Notes under the pieces: generated by a model
What the model was told of the DNA's origin: nothing
The model's input: the letters and a program-made list of their open reading frames with translations, nothing else
The model's database searches: none
In this document: piece by piece, positions 33,850 to 45,247 of the stretch
Layout of the letters: each line of letters begins with the position of its first letter
Position numbering within the stretch: the first letter of the stretch is position 1
Source: Phymorhynchus buccinoides
Taxonomy: Eukaryota; Mollusca; Gastropoda; Neogastropoda; Raphitomidae
Direction of reading: 5' to 3'
Length of the DNA: 64,000 nt
Assembly: GCA_017654935.2 (NCBI GenBank)
Contig: CM065680.1
Span: forward strand, 36,209,666 to 36,273,665
Translations under genes and position numbers: made by a program

Positions 33850-34310
33850 TATTAAATATTTCGCTTGTTTAATTCATATGTGCAAATGTGAATGATTACT
33901 TAAAGGAATTAAAAGGTGTATATTATTACAATATTTGTTGGGTGTGGGTTTTTGTGTGTGTGTATTTGTATGACGTATCCTATTTCAAATGTCAAAAAGG
34001 ATTTTTTTAAAAACCAGTAATGCAAACAAAGAATACAACTATGAAATTCGCATAAATTATAAGGCTTTTTTATTTTATTTTTATAATTTAATGATTGAAT
34101 ACTTCGCTTGTTTAATTCATATGTAAAATAAGAATTATTATTTAAAGGATTTAAATGGTGTATATTATTACAATATTGTTTGGTGAGTGGGGGTTTTCGT
34201 GTGTATTTGTATGACGTATCCTATTTCAAATGTCAAAAAGGATAGAAAAATACAGTAATGCAAACAAAGAATACAAATATGAAATTCGCATCAGTTATAA
34301 GTCTTTGTCA
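33850..34310. repeat. Local tandem duplication in an intron, ~241-bp period
   Basis: The block from about 33,850 (TTTCGCTTGTTTAATTCATA through GACGTATCCTATTTCAAATG) is repeated from about 34,091. The corresponding intron after B-L3 has a single copy. This accounts for the 242-bp difference in linker-to-VWA distance between the two. Confidence 0.75.
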
Positions 34311-34550
34311 GCATAGAGTATAACATGTTAAACTGTTAAGAAGCAATTTTTAGTTAGACAAACAAATTGCTTTTTCTCAATAGGGGGAAAAGCTGAAAGG
34401 TAACAATAAATCAACTAATTATTTAAGCCGTTGCTTAAAGAAATCCAAATCACAACCATATTACCAACTAAATAGGGCATAACTTGAAATAATGTTACTC
34501 TTATATTTAAAATTCGAAGTACACGCAACGCCACCTTTTTGTTACCACAG

Positions 34551-35117
34551 GTTGTGCTGGATCCAGGGTCGATCTCGTCTTCATCCTGGATTCCTCCACC
34601 AGTGTCACAGGACCCAATTTTGAATTGATGAAGGGTTTCGTCAAAGACTTCCTGGAAATCGCCGACATCGACAGTGGCAACGTTCGGGTTGGTGTCATCA
34701 TCTACAGCACAGAGGACCACGTGGAGTTCCAACTCAATTCTCACGGCACGAGAGCTGCAGTCAATGACGCCATTGACCAAATCTCCTACCGTTATGGCAG
34801 CACCAACACAGCCGACGCTCTGAAGACCATGAGGACTGAGATGTTCACCGCAGCCAATGGTGACCGTCCTGGGGTGGATAACATTTGCATCGTGGTCACT
34901 GATGGTGTGTCCAACATCAACTCACGTAGGACCGTCCCAGAGGCCGAACAAGCACGAGGCCAGAACATCCACATCTATGCCATTGGCATTGGACTGACGG
35001 ACACCAGAGAGTTGGATGGCATCGCCAGCAAACCAGTGGAGAAAAATCGATTTGCTGTCCAGGAGTTCAGTGAACTCCAAGGGTTGAGAGATCAGGTTTT
35101 CTCGGCATTCTGTCCAG
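34551..35117 (+). CDS. VWA-domain exon B5, mosaic, with GC splice donor
   Basis: A 567-bp exon, acceptor GTTACCACAG. It opens GCAGSRVDL like B3, but then reads DSSTSVTGP, AIDQISYRYG and VVTDG like B4, so it is a mosaic. Ser replaces Pro in DQISYR, unique to this copy. The donor is CCAG/GCATGT, as in B3. The following 126-nt intron is also open and, if retained, adds a 44-residue tail ending ...VPTEYK at the TAA at 35252-35254. Metal-site residues and the cysteines are complete. Confidence 0.88.
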
Positions 35118-35243
35118 GCATGTATCTGTCCAAATGTAGGGAAAATGTTCATTCAGGAAGATTAAGTCATTGGCATGATTTGGGTTTTATTTTTATAAAT
35201 CAAGTATTGAGAAATTTAGTTGATTCAAGTTTTGTTCCCACAG

Positions 35244-35270
35244 AATACAAATAACCAGTTACTATAACAG
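35244..35270 (+). CDS. 27-bp microexon after B5 with in-frame stop
   Basis: Acceptor TTGTTCCCACAG, donor GTATGTTG. In phase 1 the codons are Glu (split), Tyr, Lys, TAA (35252-35254). Both splice sites and the stop are shared with the copy at 25350. Confidence 0.6.
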
Positions 35271-35796
35271 GTATGTTGCGTGTGCAAAGCGTTGTAGATT
35301 GATCCGAACGTGTTTATTCAGGGAAAAAGAATCATCTGAAAGGAATAGCTAAGTTTGTATGTTGCTGTCCAGAAGGGCAAGTCTAATGTCGGGATTCTTC
35401 TTGGTTTTCTCTGCCCAGAAGCGTGCATTTTTGACGTCATTTTGTCCTCGACATTGCTAAACAATAATATAAACTGATTTTGATTAAAATTTTGATTGTC
35501 GCCAAAAAACAAATATTTTAAAGGGAACCTTCCTTACGGTTTCAAATTTCATTTGAATCATGAATTTTAAAAAGGAAGACTGAAAGAGAAATAATTTTGG
35601 TGCGGTGAAAAACGCGTGCACTTAAGAGGCAGCATAGCGATATGAAGATGATTTTTTTTTTCGGTAGTAATTGTTTTTTCTTTTCCTATGTCTTTTCTAC
35701 ATTTTAGGAGTATTTTCAGTGATGCCAATTGGACACATGGCTGCCCTTTCGAATAGATGTTTTCTGAATACTTTTTATTTGTTTGTTTCAAGAATA

Positions 35797-35826
35797 TCTC
35801 TCTCTCTCTCTCTCTGTCTCTCTCTC

Positions 35827-35920
<94 letters not shown>
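35797..35920. repeat. (CT)n microsatellite
   Basis: A CT tract with GT interruptions, the positional counterpart of 25,903-26,041. Confidence 0.95.
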
Positions 35921-35924
<4 letters not shown>

Positions 35925-36083
35925 TTTTTTATTGTTGAATACGTTGTCTAGCATTGTCCCGTTTGTTTGTTTTTAACTTGTTTACTTTCCCACGTTTACC
36001 TGTCTTGTTTTGTTTTGTTTTGTTTTTTTTTACTAATGTCACATCGAGAACAAATAATAAATGTTACACAATTCATTCTACAG

Positions 36084-36104
36084 GACACCAACCAAAAGCA
36101 ACAG
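36084..36104 (+). CDS. 21-bp microexon (HQPKAT)
   Basis: Acceptor ATTCTACAG, donor GTATATGT, phase 1-1. Duplicate of 26189 with Thr replaced by Ala. Confidence 0.6.
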
Positions 36105-36411
36105 GTATATGTGCATCATCGAAATACGTGTTCTAAAACGTATACTAAGACTGTATGTGTTCTACTTCGTACTCATTACTTGTCATGCATTTTCCATTTT
36201 CACAATTTCTCAGGTATAATTAGTATATCTAGTAGAATTAAAAAGTACAAAGAATGTGCACATTTAGATGGAGTACCGTTTATAAACTAGTCATACTGTG
36301 CATTGAAATATGGATGTTTATATACGTATCTTAACCTGTAAAGATTCAACAAGCAGAACAATGTGGTTCATTACGAAATTGCTTTTCACATCAACATTAC
36401 GCAGCTTTATT

Positions 36412-36645
36412 TTAACCCTTTCACCGCCCTTAAAAAAATACCCTTAAACCTAACTGGGTAGAGAAAAAAATTCTCTGCAATATTGAGAAATTCTCTCTGA
36501 CATATGTAACATCAGGCCCATCCCCACCTCCCCAAATCAAGAAAACAGGGTCTCCAGACAACAGGCTCTGACCTGATGCCCTCTAGTGACATGGGTGTAA
36601 AACCAATGTGGTGACAAAAGTCGACATTGGCGCTGAAAGGGTTAA
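36412..36645. mobile_element. TTAA-flanked MITE, second copy
   Basis: Bounded by TTAA, with ends TTAACCCTTTCACCGCC and GGCGCTGAAAGGGTTAA. The duplicated intron at about 26,520 reads ATTTTAATTCTACCGG with a single TTAA and no insert. That is a clean empty site and shows TTAA target duplication. Confidence 0.8.
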
Positions 36646-37189
36646 TTCTACCGGCTTGTGTGGACAATTCTAATTAATTTAATTGGATAGGGATATTTAG
36701 GTGCTACTAAGTGATCTGTTTAAAAACGTGATCTCTATTTTCTGTTTCCCTAAAAATCGTTTTATGAGATTGGAATAGGTGTAGCTGGGTTTTGTTGCTA
36801 TATCAATTCAGCGATGGGGCAAGAGAAGTCAAAGAGATACTTTTGTAGTCGTTGTTAGTGTTCAGTGTTGCATGTTATATAGATATTTAGTTATGTAGAC
36901 CTTATTCGTAAAAACAGCTCTGTGTCTAAGCCTTCTATACTGACGAAGTCATACAATTTAGGTTCTAATTCAAACCAATTATCAATAGCCTAGTAGGCCT
37001 ACTTGGACGACATTCAACCATGTCAAGTGTTTATCTTTCATGTTCTGAGTCAGCCGTTTAACAGCTCACACACGTCCATTCCATGTTCTATGCTTGCTTT
37101 ACTGAATAGGTGACATTTGTGCTGCTGGTAACCCTTCTGTTGCCTCTGGGTTCCTCCACGTATGCCAATGTGTGGTGCATTTGGGCATG

Positions 37190-37262
37190 ATTTGTGTGTA
37201 TGTGTGTGCGTGTGTGTTTTGTTGTGTGCGTTGCGTGGCGTGCGTGTGTGTGTTTGTGTGTG

Positions 37263-37301
<39 letters not shown>

Positions 37302-37320
37302 GTGCGTGTGCGTGTGCGTG
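37190..37320. repeat. (GT)n microsatellite
   Basis: A GT/GC-rich tract just upstream of linker B-L6, the counterpart of 27,262-27,421. Confidence 0.9.
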
Positions 37321-37371
37321 TAGAGATATTTTAGAATGACATAGCTGAACCCCTTGATATTCTGTTTTCAG

Positions 37372-37413
37372 TTGCCACTCTACCACCCATTACGTTGCCA
37401 CCTAAAAAGGAAG
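37372..37413 (+). CDS. Linker exon B-L6
   Basis: A 42-bp exon, phase 1-1, acceptor CTGTTTTCAG, donor GTAAGATG, encoding ATLPPITLPPKKE. Confidence 0.82.
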
Positions 37414-37639
37414 GTAAGATGTCTTTTTTGCTTTCAGTTTAGTTCCAAAAGCAAAACCGATTGCATTGAAGATAAACCTAAATGCAAAGAAACTACGCAT
37501 TGAATAATCAATTACAATCAGCCCTTAATGTATGTACACTATACTATATGTACTCAAATGTTTTGTATTCTTCTTCTTCGATCGCTCAGACAGTTTCCTG
37601 TCAATTATGAGCGCAGATGCGTCATGCTGCCATTATGCG

Positions 37640-37900
37640 CCTAACTAAGAAATAGTATAGGCCCAGCAAGTCCGACTTCGGCTGGAGGAAATGTTTTTGA
37701 AAGTGTTTCGTGAAAAAATAGGCAGGGGAATGGACCGGTAAGGCAGAAAGATAGTAGTAGATGACAGTAAGCAAAAGGAAAAGGCAGAGTCAAAGAGAAT
37801 AACAGATTAGAGGAAGTTACAAACACAGAACTTCCAGAAGGTGGGGGAACTATTTATGCAAAAGACCCCCCCTGGTATCCCCACGGGGGGAAATGTTTTG
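37640..37900. repeat. Intronic repeat, second copy
   Basis: Duplicate of 27,735-27,990, including the CCCCCC/GGGGGG hairpin (about 37,865-37,890). Confidence 0.6.
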
Positions 37901-38390
37901 TATGAAGTAGTCTTTAATTTTAAAGCATGATCAGAAGGAAACGTGTTTGTGTTTGGTCGTCTGTCTGTCCAACTGTCCACCAGTGTGTCTGTCTGTCAGG
38001 CTGCAATATAAAAAAAACGTATACTATGCCTTATTCAGATATAGCCCTGGATAAGTTTGACAAGTGGTGCCAATTACGTACAATCAACGTTTAAGATTTA
38101 GCCCAACTCTTGTGTTTTAATACGTTGGCAAAGAGATACCGATAATGACTTAGTTGTTCAGATAAATACATATTCTTATCTTATTATGATTACACAAGAA
38201 ATCAATAATTACGCTGATTGCACTGTGCTCCATTGCATCATTGATTGCATAATATGTTAGTGAGTCATAATTGAGATGATAGAAATGAATCTGATGTTCA
38301 AATGATCATCTATGATATTCTACAGATATATCAAAGCCACTCTGTACAGACAGAATTATGCATATGTGTTTACGCCCTTGTGTACTACAG

Positions 38391-38957
38391 GTTGTGCTGG
38401 GGGCAAGGTCGATCTCGTCTTCATCCTGGATTCCTCCACCAGTGTCACAGGACCCAACTTTGAATTGATGAAGGGTTTCGTCAAAGACTTCCTGAAAATC
38501 GCTGACATCGACAGTGGCAACGTTCGTGTTGGTGTCATCATCTACAGCACAGAGGACCACGTGGAGTTCCAACTCGATTCTCACGGCACAAGAGCCGCAG
38601 TCAATGACGCCATTGACAACATCCCCTACCGTTATGGCAGCACCAATACAGCCGACGCTCTGAAGACCATGAGGACTGGGATGTTCACAGCAGCCAATGG
38701 TGACCGTCCTGGTGTGGATAACATTTGCATCGTGGTCACTGATGGTGTGTCCAACATCAACTCACGTAGGACAGTCCCAGAGGCCGAAAAAGCACGAGGC
38801 CAGAACATCCACATCTATGCCATTGGTATTGGACTGACGGACACCAGAGAGTTGGATGGCATCGCCAGCAAACCAGTGGAGAAAAATCGATTTGCTGTCC
38901 AGGAGTTCAGTGAACTCCAAGGGTTGAGAGATCAGGTTTTCTCTGCATTCTGTCCAG
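38391..38957 (+). CDS. VWA-domain exon B6, last intact copy
   Basis: A 567-bp exon, phase 1-1, acceptor TGTACTACAG, donor CCAG/GTAGAGTT. It opens GCAGGKVDLVFILDSSTSVTGP and has VVTDG. Unique changes are Asn to Asp in FQLDSHGT and Glu to Gly in KTMRTGMFTA. The upstream intron resembles that of B4, but the downstream intron does not, so B6 sits at a duplication edge. No exon is recognised after it before the inverted copy begins. Confidence 0.9.
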
Positions 38958-39850
38958 GTAGAGTTCTCTTATCATTGCTTAAGCATTTTGTACTATAAGT
39001 GTTATAATTGTTGATTATATTTTGTTCTTACTTTTGCAATCTTAATGTCAAGCATATATTTTTGTTGTTGTTCTCTGTACCATTTATTGACATTTTTGTC
39101 TCTCCCTTCATTCCGACCACCAGTGCTGAAACACATAGTCAGTTTGTTGTCACTACATAGTTCGTTGACAATGGTCCATGAAACCAAATGTTATTGTCGA
39201 GTCGATGGGAGGCTTTCCACATAAAAAGATGGAAAAATAAAAACAACAAAAAACTCAGCACTGCTGAGGAATTATTTTGGGCCTACTGTTCAGTAGAACC
39301 TGTTCTAATGCAACAGATGCTGGAAACCGCCTACTAAGCTTCCAATCGATCACAATGACTGGTCAGATCACTAAGCACGTAAGGGAAAGACATAAGTTAG
39401 GGTGGATGATAGTCCTTTCCCTTAAAGTGCCTGCCACAAAGTGCCAAAACACACAAAGAACAACCCTTCGTATGTGAAACGCCAGAGCCCCATATATTAG
39501 GATATCTCTCTCTCTCTCTCTCTCAGATCATCAACATAACTCGTGTCCTCCATTCTCTCTCTCTTCTCTCTCACTCCACTCTCACCTCCTCCTCTCCCTC
39601 TCTCCTCGTCCATCTCTTCTCTCATCCTCTCTCTCTCTCTCATCCTCACCCTCCACCCGTTTATATACATGTCACAGTCATATATAGTCTATGCTGTACA
39701 TATTTAGTATTGGGGCCTGTCGAGCGATAAATGCATTTTGAAACGTCACATATTACAGCAGGCCAACGGCTACATATACTATCTAAATGTAAAAAGATGC
39801 TAATAAATGGTGTAACCGTGCATCTCGTTAGGATACCGAGGGAGAAGGAA
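38958..39850. other. Non-coding sequence at the axis of the first inverted repeat
   Basis: No exon is recognised. A CT-rich degenerate tract lies at about 39,507-39,650. The sequence 39,130-39,380 (including GACTGGTCAGATCACTAAG) is mirrored with many small differences at about 40,080-40,300, placing the axis near 39,725. Confidence 0.6.
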
Positions 39851-40484
39851 GCCAACCAGAGAATCTGTAATGTCACTTTTTATGCTTGTATAAAACTCAC
39901 CGGACGCCTTATTTGTCTTTATTCAGCTTAGGCTTATAGGAGGGATTCTAGAAAATCCTGCGGAGGTCCCTTTGTTTCTTGCTGCAGATCACACATTATT
40001 CTTCCTGTTTTAATATATAATATATACATAATGTCATTAAGGTGAAAATGTTGGTTTCTATTAAAGACATCACCTTAAATTCCTTAGTGATCTGACCAGT
40101 CATTGTGAATCGATTGAAGCTTAGTGGCTTTTCAGCAGTGTGTGCAATTGAAACGGATAAATCAATACTGAACATAGCCAACACATATCGCTCAGCGTGT
40201 GTGTGTTTGTTTCTTTCCATCTTTTTATGTGTGCGACCCCCATCACTCGCAATAACATTGGTTTTTCATGACCATTGTCAACGAACTATGGGTTTAGGGT
40301 GAAAAACCCCCAACCAACTCAACTATTGTTTCACAATGTGGTCGGATGCGTTGAGACAAACACATAGTGCAATATGGTACAGAGACACAACAAAATTATG
40401 CTTGACATTAGTGTGGCAACAGGAGAACAAAATATCACGTGGATAAAATCTTTTATAGTAAAATGCTTAGCATGATAAAGAACC

Positions 40485-41042
40485 TACTGGACAAATGCAG
40501 AGAAAAACCAGTCTCTCCACCCTGGTTCACTGAACACACGACAGACAGCATTGTGTGTGTACACTGGGCATGCGATGCAACCAACTCTCTGGTGGTCCGT
40601 CAGTCAATACCAATGACTAGTTGATGTTTCTGGCCTCCCGTGCTTTTTCAAGGGGGCATCTGGAGTCCTACTGAGTTGAAAAGTTGGACACACCATCTGT
40701 ACCACGATGCAAATGTGTATCCACACACAGACGGTCAAATCTGGCTGCTGTGAACATCTCAGTCCTAATGTCAACTTCGCGTCGGCTGGGGTGTTGCTCC
40801 AAATAGTAGATTTGTCAATGGCGTCATTGACTGCGGCTCTTGTGTGCTGTGAATCAGTTGGAACTGACGCACGTGTGTCCCTGTGCTGTAATGATGACCC
40901 AACGCGTCGCGCGTGCCACTGTCGATGTCAGCGATTTTCAGGAAGTCTTTGACGAAACCCTTCATCAATTCAAAGTTGGGTCCTGTGACACTGGTGGAGG
41001 AATCCAGGATGAAGACGAGATCGACCTTGCCCCCAGCACAAC
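40485..41042 (-). pseudogene. Inverted degraded copy of VWA exon B6
   Basis: The first ~54 codons on the minus strand are intact (GCAGGKVDLVFILDSSTSV to FLKIADIDSG), then repeated small indels destroy the frame. Fragments matching the middle and end of the domain can still be picked out down to about 40,485. The damage pattern, indels with little else, looks more like raw-read error than slow decay. Confidence 0.8.
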
Positions 41043-42860
41043 CTGTAGTACACAAGGGCGTAAACACATATGCATAATTCTGTCTGTACAGAGTGGCTTT
41101 GATATATCTGTAGAATATCATAGATGATCATTTGAACATCAGATTCATTTCTATCATCTCAATTATGACTCACTAACATATTATGCAATCAATGATGCAA
41201 TGGAGCACAGTGCAATCAGCGTAATTATTGATTTCTTGTGTAATCATAATAAGATAAGAATATGTATTTATCTGAACAACTAAGTCATTATCGGTATCTC
41301 TTTGCCAACGTATTAAAACACAAGAGTTGGGCTAAATCTTAAACGTTGATTGTACGTAATTGGCACCACTTGTCAAACTTATCCAGGGCTATATCTGAAT
41401 AAGGCATAGTATACGTTTTTTTTATATAGCAGCTTTATATAGAAACACTCTGGTGGACCGATTGGACAGACACACGAACAAACACCACTACAAAAGCTTC
41501 TGATTATGAAGGAAAATTAAAGACTACTTCATACAAAAAACAATTTCCCCCCGTGGGGATACCGGGTTTTTTTTTGTATAAATAGTTCCCCCACTTTCTG
41601 GATGTTTTGTGTTTGTAACTTCCTCTAATCTGTTATTCTCTTTTGACTCTGCTTTTCCTTTTGCTTACTGTTTCATCTACTATCTTTCTGCCTTACTTGT
41701 CCATTCTCCTGCCTTTTTTTTCATGAAACACCTTCAAAAACATTTTCCTCCAGTACGATTATTAAAACCCTTGCACCGCTAACTATTTATTAGTTTAGCA
41801 CCACATTGCAGCATGACGCATTTGTCACTCATAATTGACATCAAACTGGGGCCTGAGGCGATCGAAGAAGAAGATAGTCAAAGATTGGGTACAATAAGTA
41901 CAGTGTACATATTAAATATATGTTACTGATTGTAATCCCCATTACCGCAGATGCGTAGTTTCTTCTGCACCCAGGTTTACATTCAATGGGCATTCTTCCC
42001 TGAAATATGGCTTTCGGAACTAAAGGGTGAAAGGGCAAAAAAGGCATCTTACCTTCCTTTTTACTCTGGCACACCCCATCCGGGTGGTAGAGTGGCAACT
42101 GAATAAACGAATCATCAAGGTTTTCAGGCTGATGTCTACTTCTAAAATGAATCTCTACACGCACACGCACACGCACACATTTCTTTACACACACACACCC
42201 CCAACACGCACACACACACAACACAGTACACCACAAAACCGTTCACATTTTCACACCCGCATTTTTACACATATGACACATGATCATGATCCAAATAGCT
42301 ACTTGCACATTGGCATGACGTAAAAGTAAACATTTCCAGACGGCATTCAGAAGGGTTACCAGCAGCAGGAAGTCCTTGTCACCTATTCAGTTTAAAGCAA
42401 TTAATTGAACATGGACATTTTGGGACGTGTGTGAGCTGTTAAACGGCTTGATATCAACAAACATTGAAAGATAAACACTTGTACATGGTTGAATGTCGTC
42501 CAAGTAGGCCTACTAGGCTATTGATAATTGGTTTGAATTAGAACCTAAATTGTATGACTTCGTCAGTATAGAAGGCTTAGACACAGAGCTGTTTTTACGA
42601 ATAAGGTCTACATAACTAAATATCTATATAACATGCAACACTGAACACTAACAACGACTACAAAAGTATCTCTTTGACTTCTCTTGCCCCATCGCTGAAT
42701 TGATATAGCAACAAAACCCAGCTACACCTATTCCAATCTCATAAAACGATTTTTAGGGAAACAGAAAATAGAGATCACGTTTTTAAACAGATCACTTAGT
42801 AGCACCTAAATATCCCTATCCAATTAAATTAATTAGAATTGTCCACACAAGCCGGTAGAA

Positions 42861-43133
42861 TTAACCCTTTCAGCGCCAATGTCGACTTTTGTCACCACAT
42901 TGGTTTTTAACACACCATGTCACTAGAGGGCCATCAGGTCAGAGACCTGTTGTTCTGGGAGACCCTGTTGTTTTCTTGGATTTGGGGAGCGGATCCGGTG
43001 GGGGAGGGGAGGTGGGGATGGGCCTGATGTTACATATGTCACAGAGGAATTCTCAGTATTGCAGAGAATTGTTTTTTCTCTACCCAGTTTAGGTTTTTAA
43101 GGGTATTTTTTTTAAGGGCGGTGAAAGGGTTAA
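42861..43133. mobile_element. TTAA MITE, inverted copy
   Basis: Reverse-orientation counterpart of 36,412-36,645, with TTAA at both ends and several extra bases. The inversion or foldback therefore includes the MITE insertion. Confidence 0.75.
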
Positions 43134-43628
43134 AATAAAGCTGCGTAATGTTGATGTGAAAAGCAATTTCGTAATGAACCACATTGTTCTGCTTGTTGAA
43201 TCTTTACAGGTTAAGATACGTATATAAACATCCATATTTCAATGCACAGTATGACTAGTTTATAAACGGTACTCCATCTAAATGTGCACATTCTTTGTAC
43301 TTTTTAATTCTACTAGATATACTAATTATACCTGAGAAATTGTGAAAATGGAAAATGCATGACAAGTAATGAGTACGAAGTAGAACACATACAGTCTTAG
43401 TATACGTTTTAGAACACGTATTTCGATGATGCACATATACCTGTTGCTTTTGGTTGGTGTCCTGTAGAATGAATTGTGTAACATTTATTATTTGTTCTCG
43501 ATGTGACATTAGTAAAAAACAAAACAAAACAAACAGGACAGTAAACTGGAAAGTAACAAGTTAAAAACAAACAAACGGACAATGCTAGACAACGATTCAA
43601 CATAAAAACACAGAGAGAGAAGAGAGGA

Positions 43629-43634
<6 letters not shown>

Positions 43635-43707
<73 letters not shown>
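43635..43707. repeat. (GA)n microsatellite
   Basis: Counterpart on the inverted arm of the (CT)n tract at 35,797-35,920. Confidence 0.95.
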
Positions 43708-43711
<4 letters not shown>

Positions 43712-44381
43712 ATTCTTGAAACAACAAATAAAAAGTATTCAGAAAAACATCTATTCGAAGGGCAGCATGTGTTCCAATTGGGCATCACTGAAAATACTCC
43801 TAAAATTTAGAAAAGACATAGGAAAAGAAAAAACAATTAACTACGAAAAAACAAATCATCTTCATATCGCTATGCTGCCTCTTAAGTGCACGCGTTTTTC
43901 ACCGCACCAAAATTATTTCTCTTTCAGTCTTTCCTTTTTAATTTCATGATTCAAATGAAATTTGAACGTAAGGAGGTTCCCTTTAAAATAGTTGTTTTTT
44001 GGCGACAATCAAAATTTTAATCAAAATCAGTTTACTATTATTGTTTAAGGCAATGTCCGAGGACAAAATGCTTCAAAATCACGCTTCTGGGCCGATAAAC
44101 CAGAAGAATGCCGAGGATTAGACTGCCCTTCTGGACAGCAACATCCAAACCTTAGCTATTCCTTTCAGATGATTCTTTTTCCCTGAATAAACACGTTCGG
44201 ATCAATCTACACACGCTTGCCACGCAACATACCTTTATAGTACTGGTTATTTTGGTATTCGGTGGGAACAAAACTTAATCAATCTAAATTTCTCAATACT
44301 TTGATTTTAAAATAACCCCAAATCTGCCAATGACTAATCTTCCTCGAATGAACATTTTTCCCTACATTGGACAGATCATGC

Positions 44382-44645
44382 CTGGACAGAATGCCGAGAA
44401 AACCTGATCTCTCAACCCTTGAGTTCACTGAACTCCTGGACAGCTAAATCGATTTTTCTCCACTGTTTGCTGGCGATGCCATCCAACTCTCGGTGTCCGT
44501 CTGTCCAATGCCAATGGGCATAGATTTGGTGTTCTGGCACTCTTGCTTGTCGGCCTCTGGACGGTCCTACGTGAGTTTGATTGTTGGCACACCATCAGTG
44601 ACCACATGCAAATGTTATCCACCCCAGGACGGTCACCATTGGCTT
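44382..44645 (-). pseudogene. Inverted partial copy of VWA exon B5
   Basis: On the minus strand it covers the C-terminal half of B5, from about the GDRPGVDNIC codons to the closing Cys. It has several frame-breaking indels and a CATGC border matching the GC donor. Beyond 44,645 the sequence turns into A/G-rich low complexity up to the gap. Confidence 0.8.
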
Positions 44646-44705
44646 TGGCGTGAAAAGAATAATAAAATAAAGAAAAGAGAAACAAAAAAAGAAGATTGAG
44701 AAAAA

Positions 44706-45205
44706 NNNNNNNNNNNNNNNNNNNNNNNNNNNNNNNNNNNNNNNNNNNNNNNNNNNNNNNNNNNNNNNNNNNNNNNNNNNNNNNNNNNNNNNNNNNNNNN
44801 NNNNNNNNNNNNNNNNNNNNNNNNNNNNNNNNNNNNNNNNNNNNNNNNNNNNNNNNNNNNNNNNNNNNNNNNNNNNNNNNNNNNNNNNNNNNNNNNNNNN
44901 NNNNNNNNNNNNNNNNNNNNNNNNNNNNNNNNNNNNNNNNNNNNNNNNNNNNNNNNNNNNNNNNNNNNNNNNNNNNNNNNNNNNNNNNNNNNNNNNNNNN
45001 NNNNNNNNNNNNNNNNNNNNNNNNNNNNNNNNNNNNNNNNNNNNNNNNNNNNNNNNNNNNNNNNNNNNNNNNNNNNNNNNNNNNNNNNNNNNNNNNNNNN
45101 NNNNNNNNNNNNNNNNNNNNNNNNNNNNNNNNNNNNNNNNNNNNNNNNNNNNNNNNNNNNNNNNNNNNNNNNNNNNNNNNNNNNNNNNNNNNNNNNNNNN
45201 NNNNN
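44706..45205. other. Assembly gap, 500 N
   Basis: Placeholder gap. It is flanked on the left by an inverted-repeat arm with low-complexity end, and on the right by 41 consecutive C. Confidence 0.99.

Positions 45206-45247
<42 letters not shown>

Larger units (their letters stand above)
39850..44650. repeat. Inverted, noisy copy of 34.85-39.6 kb (right arm of palindrome 1)
   Basis: Reading the minus strand gives B6 (40,485-41,042), the CCCCCC/GGGGGG repeat (about 41,550), a degraded B-L6 linker (about 42,060-42,110), the TTAA MITE (42,861-43,133), the HQPK microexon (about 43,450-43,470), a GA tract (43,635-43,707) and half of B5 (44,382-44,645). This mirrors the plus-strand order. Differences are dense and mainly small insertions and deletions. 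The arm ends in low-complexity sequence just before the N gap, so it may be an assembly foldback. Confidence 0.85.
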
